Part shown: positions 6,032 through 7,900 of the stretch, piece after piece
How positions within the stretch are numbered: position 1 is the first letter of the stretch
How the letters are laid out: each line of letters starts with the position of its first letter
Source of the DNA: CAVZLD01 sp964522605
GTDB lineage: Bacteria > Planctomycetota > Planctomycetia > Pirellulales > Pirellulaceae
Direction: 5' to 3'
NCBI GenBank assembly: GCA_964522605.1
Contig: CAZFWV010000317.1
Location: forward strand, 1 to 7,900
DNA length: 7,900 nucleotides
The notes under the pieces: generated by a model
What the model was told of the DNA's origin: nothing
Database searches by the model: none
Seen by the model: only the letters and a program-made list of their open reading frames with translations
Made by a program: the position numbers and the translations under genes

Positions 6032-6586
6032 GTGAAGCGAATTCATGGATTTCCGACGGGGCGTTGGATAGGCGGCTTTCTGCTTGGACTCGTGCTGGTG
6101 GCCTGTGGTTATGTGGCTCGCCCACTGCTGCAGCGACAGCCTGACGCGTGGCCCGAGACCCGACTGCACGCCGCCTCTGCTGTGCAAAACGAGGCCTACG
6201 CGATGGCGACCGGGCCGATCGACGAGGACGTCGAGGGTTTGTTCGTCCTGAACGTGTTGACCGGCGACTTGCAGTGTTCGGTGATGAGCATCCGCACGGG
6301 CCGCTTTGCGGGCTTATTCCGCACCAACGTGATCAACGATCTCGGTTTGGATCCGGCGAAACGACCGTCTTACTTGATGACCACCGGACAGGTCAATTTT
6401 CCGCGCGGACCGGGTGCGGCGCGACCGTCCTTCTCGATCGTCTATGTACTCGACACCACGTCGGGGAACTTCGCCGCCTACAGTCTGCCCTGGCGCCGTG
6501 ACATGGCAAACACCGGGCGACCTCAGACCGGTCCGTTGACACTGCAAGATGTGGGGCAGGGGCCCACCGCGGTGATCCGTGAGTAG
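6032..6586 (+). CDS. Membrane- or lipid-anchored protein of unknown function (184 aa)
   Basis: Not assigned to a named family. From the GTG start the N-terminus has basic residues (K2, R3, R11) and a hydrophobic stretch at 13-23 ending LVAC-G. LVAC at 22-25 fits a lipobox, so C25 may be lipidated; otherwise the stretch is a signal anchor. The rest would lie outside the cytoplasmic membrane. Two segments look like related beta strands: GLFVLNVLTGDLQCSVM (from 69) and SIVYVLDTTSGNFAAYSLPW further on, both with the hydrophobic-L-N/D-x-x-[TS]-G pattern found in blades of PQQ- or YVTN-type propellers. Between them lies FRTNVINDLGLDPAKRPSYLM and a GQVNFPRGPGAARP loop. At 184 residues it is too short for a propeller. 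It lies 52 bases ahead of thiS and may share its transcript, but nothing visible links it to thiamine. I have an impression of similar planctomycete proteins, which I could not verify. Confidence 0.7.
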   Translation: MKRIHGFPTGRWIGGFLLGLVLVACGYVARPLLQRQPDAWPETRLHAASAVQNEAYAMATGPIDEDVEGLFVLNVLTGDLQCSVMSIRTGRFAGLFRTNVINDLGLDPAKRPSYLMTTGQVNFPRGPGAARPSFSIVYVLDTTSGNFAAYSLPWRRDMANTGRPQTGPLTLQDVGQGPTAVIRE

Positions 6587-6638
6587 CTTGCCGCGTCCTG
6601 ATCGACCGTCTGAATCCCGTGCAGCTCGATAACCGACC

Positions 6639-6842
6639 ATGATCACCATTACCGTGAATGGCGACCCCTGTGAGCTCGATGGTCCAGCCACCATCGCCGA
6701 CCTGTTGCGCCACTTGCAACTCAATCCCCAGCAGGTAGCCGTGGAGGTCAATCTCGAGCTCGTCCCTCGCCGACAACACGCCGATTATCCGTTATCGCCC
6801 GGCGACCGACTGGAGATTGTCACTCTGGTTGGAGGTGGCTGA
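6639..6842 (+). CDS. thiS: Sulfur carrier protein ThiS (67 aa)
   Basis: Ubiquitin-like sulfur carrier of the thiamine pathway. Its C-terminal glycine is adenylated by ThiF, converted to a thiocarboxylate and delivers sulfur to ThiG for thiazole assembly. The sequence shows the ThiS pattern: MITITVNGDPCEL strand, TIADLLRHLQL helix, VAVEVNLELVPRRQH strand, the PLSPGDRLEIVTLVGGG end, and the essential C-terminal GlyGly (here three glycines, 65-67). Length is normal for the family. The start is ATG at 6639, with no clear Shine-Dalgarno, 52 bases after the anchored-protein gene. thiG follows 175 bases downstream on the same strand, so an operon is likely despite the unusually large spacer, which holds a palindromic repeat. 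No ThiF or glycine oxidase/ThiH is in the window. Confidence 0.95.
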   Translation: MITITVNGDPCELDGPATIADLLRHLQLNPQQVAVEVNLELVPRRQHADYPLSPGDRLEIVTLVGGG

Positions 6843-6904
6843 ACCCCTGGGCATTCGACCCGAGCGGGCATGTTTCTCATACCGGCAATTGCCTAAGATG
6901 ATGA

Positions 6905-6962
6905 CGTAGGACGGATTGGTAATCCGTCCGAAGAAGAAGACGGATTACCAATCCGTCCTACG
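6905..6962. repeat. Nested palindromic element: 24-bp perfect inverted repeat between thiS and thiG
   Basis: Bases 6905-6928 are the exact reverse complement of 6939-6962, with a ten-base purine-rich loop (6929-6938). Each arm contains its own palindrome: GACGGATTGGTAATCCGTC (6910-6928) is an 8-bp stem around GGT, and the right arm repeats it inverted at 6939-6957. The element is therefore two inverted copies of a small REP-like hairpin, like a BIME in enterobacteria, able to fold as one long stem or two short ones. I recall very similar GGATTGGTAATCC-type sequences as abundant intergenic repeats in planctomycetes; that is memory, not a search. It lies 62 bp past the thiS stop and 55 bp before the thiG start, probably inside a shared transcript. 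Read as protein it yields TDYQSVLR, a false N-terminal extension of thiG. Confidence 0.95.
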
Positions 6963-7017
6963 AAGATTCTTTCATCGGTGGGGTGAACTAGGAAAAAGCG
7001 CGAAGAGAGCATTGGTG

Positions 7018-7845
7018 ATGGACGAGAAGATTCGAAGCGACGACGCACTTCAAGTCGGCAACCACGTGGTGCGGAGTCGGCTGATTGTCGGAACGGGCAA
7101 GTATCAGACGTTTCCCCTAATGGCGGATGCGCTGGAAGAATCGGGAACGCACTGCATTACCGTGGCCGTGCGACGGGAACGGCTCTACGATCAGAACGGG
7201 CAGAACATCCTGGATTTCATCGATTCCCGGCGTTATCTCTTGCTGCCGAATACGGCCGGATGCTTCACCGTGGAGGACGCGGTTCGCACGGCCCGGCTGG
7301 GTCGCGAGATTCTGGAAGGCTTGGAGAACCCGGGCGCGGATTGGGTCAAGCTGGAGGTGCTGGGCGACAGCAAGACCCTGCTGCCGGATCCCGTGGCCAC
7401 CTTGCAGGCGACCGAACAACTGGTTGCGGAAGGGTTCGACGTCCTTTGTTACACGACGGACGATCCCGTTTTGGCGCTCAAGCTGAAAAAGGCCGGCGCA
7501 ACGGCGGTCATGCCGGCCGGCAGTCCGATCGGATCGGGCCAGGGAATCCTGAATCAAAACAACTTGCGCATCTGCCTGGAGTATCTCAAAGACGGTGATC
7601 CGTCCTATCCCGTGATTGTCGATGCGGGAGTCGGTACGGCCAGCGATGTGGCCGAAGCGATGGAGTTGGGCGTCGATGGCGTTCTGCTGAACACGGCGAT
7701 CGCCCACGCCCAGGATCCGATGGCCATGGCGCGCGCGATGCGATTGGCCTGTGAGGCGGGACGGCTCGCCTATCTGGCGGGCCGCATTCCCAAACGGCTC
7801 TACGCCACGGCCAGCAGCCCGGAAGAGGGTGTCATCGGGGCATGA
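7018..7845 (+). CDS. thiG: Thiazole synthase ThiG (275 aa)
   Basis: Builds the thiamine thiazole ring in the cytoplasm from 1-deoxy-D-xylulose 5-phosphate, dehydroglycine and the thiocarboxylate of ThiS. The (beta/alpha)8 barrel motifs are all present: VGTGKY at 24-29, LLPNTAGC at 75-82, VKLEVLGD with K111 as the predicted Schiff-base lysine (K96 in Bacillus subtilis), MPAGSPIGSGQGI in the phosphate-binding region, and VDAGVGTASDVAEAMELGVDGVLLNTAIAHAQDP. Length is slightly above the usual 255-270 because of a short N-terminal lead. I chose ATG at 7018: family homology starts just after it, and the open frame further upstream (to 6916) runs through the palindromic repeat. AAGAGAG about ten bases upstream is a weak ribosome site. 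It pairs with thiS upstream; dehydroglycine would come from a ThiO or ThiH encoded elsewhere. Confidence 0.97.
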   Translation: MDEKIRSDDALQVGNHVVRSRLIVGTGKYQTFPLMADALEESGTHCITVAVRRERLYDQNGQNILDFIDSRRYLLLPNTAGCFTVEDAVRTARLGREILEGLENPGADWVKLEVLGDSKTLLPDPVATLQATEQLVAEGFDVLCYTTDDPVLALKLKKAGATAVMPAGSPIGSGQGILNQNNLRICLEYLKDGDPSYPVIVDAGVGTASDVAEAMELGVDGVLLNTAIAHAQDPMAMARAMRLACEAGRLAYLAGRIPKRLYATASSPEEGVIGA

Positions 7846-7846
7846 G

Positions 7847-7900
7847 GGAGGCTGGAGGCTGGAGGCTGGAGGCTGGAGGCTGGAGGCTGGAGGCTGGAGG
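7847..7900 (+). repeat. Perfect 7-bp tandem array (GGAGGCT) at the window end
   Basis: Seven identical copies of GGAGGCT (7847-7895) plus five bases of an eighth run off the window edge. The array begins two bases after the thiG stop (TGA 7843-7845). The unit, in register AGGCTGG, is the same as the left units of the degenerate array at 3545-3614, so both belong to one dispersed heptamer family. Perfect identity suggests recent expansion, for example by slippage. The true copy number lies outside the window. Confidence 0.97.

Noticed and set aside
5830..6144. Overlapping 104-codon plus-strand reading frame before the anchored protein
   Set aside because: Starts in the pyrimidine tract, has no ribosome site, no recognisable protein pattern, and overlaps a better-supported gene in another frame.
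7847..7900. CRISPR array at the window end
   Set aside because: The unit is only 7 bp, with no spacers between copies; it is a simple tandem repeat.

Overview
This 7.9 kb window looks like a chromosomal piece of a planctomycete (Planctomycetota, probably a Pirellulales-like lineage), most likely a metagenome-assembled scaffold because it contains a run of exactly 100 Ns. The assignment rests on four things: a secreted protein with dockerin-like EF-hand loops and a C-terminal PEP-CTERM sorting signal; a release-factor-like GGQ protein without a codon-recognition domain; frequent GTG starts with patchy Shine-Dalgarno sequences; and two families of short intergenic repeats (a nested palindrome and a 7-bp tandem repeat) of a kind I associate with planctomycete genomes. 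The lineage call is inference. No search was run.

Left half (1-4311), minus strand, read right to left: a 167-aa RF-1/ArfB-like GGQ protein, a 238-bp spacer holding an inverted heptamer repeat, glutamine-dependent NAD+ synthetase nadE (678 aa from a GTG start), and a GH88-like unsaturated glucuronyl hydrolase (461 aa). The last two overlap by four bases (GTGA), so they are probably translationally coupled although their functions are unrelated. A GC-only hairpin lies just past the GH88 stop.

The 100-N gap (4312-4411) sits in the divergent intergenic region between the GGQ protein and the first plus-strand gene.

Right half (4412-7900), plus strand: a PEP-CTERM extracellular protein with a CBM9-like domain and four calcium-loop repeats; a structured 288-bp spacer with two adjacent perfect hairpins behind a possible -10 element; a short membrane- or lipid-anchored conserved-looking protein of unknown function; then the thiazole-synthesis pair thiS and thiG. 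A 24-bp perfect inverted repeat, itself made of two small palindromes, sits between thiS and thiG. Right after the thiG stop the window ends inside a perfect 7-bp tandem array.

Functionally these are two housekeeping cofactor loci (NAD+ and thiamine thiazole) flanking a polysaccharide-related surface protein, plus one intracellular sugar-processing hydrolase. No defence system, mobile-element protein, CRISPR array or tRNA/rRNA gene is visible. The most interesting material is non-coding: the two repeat families and the structured leader upstream of the small anchored protein.
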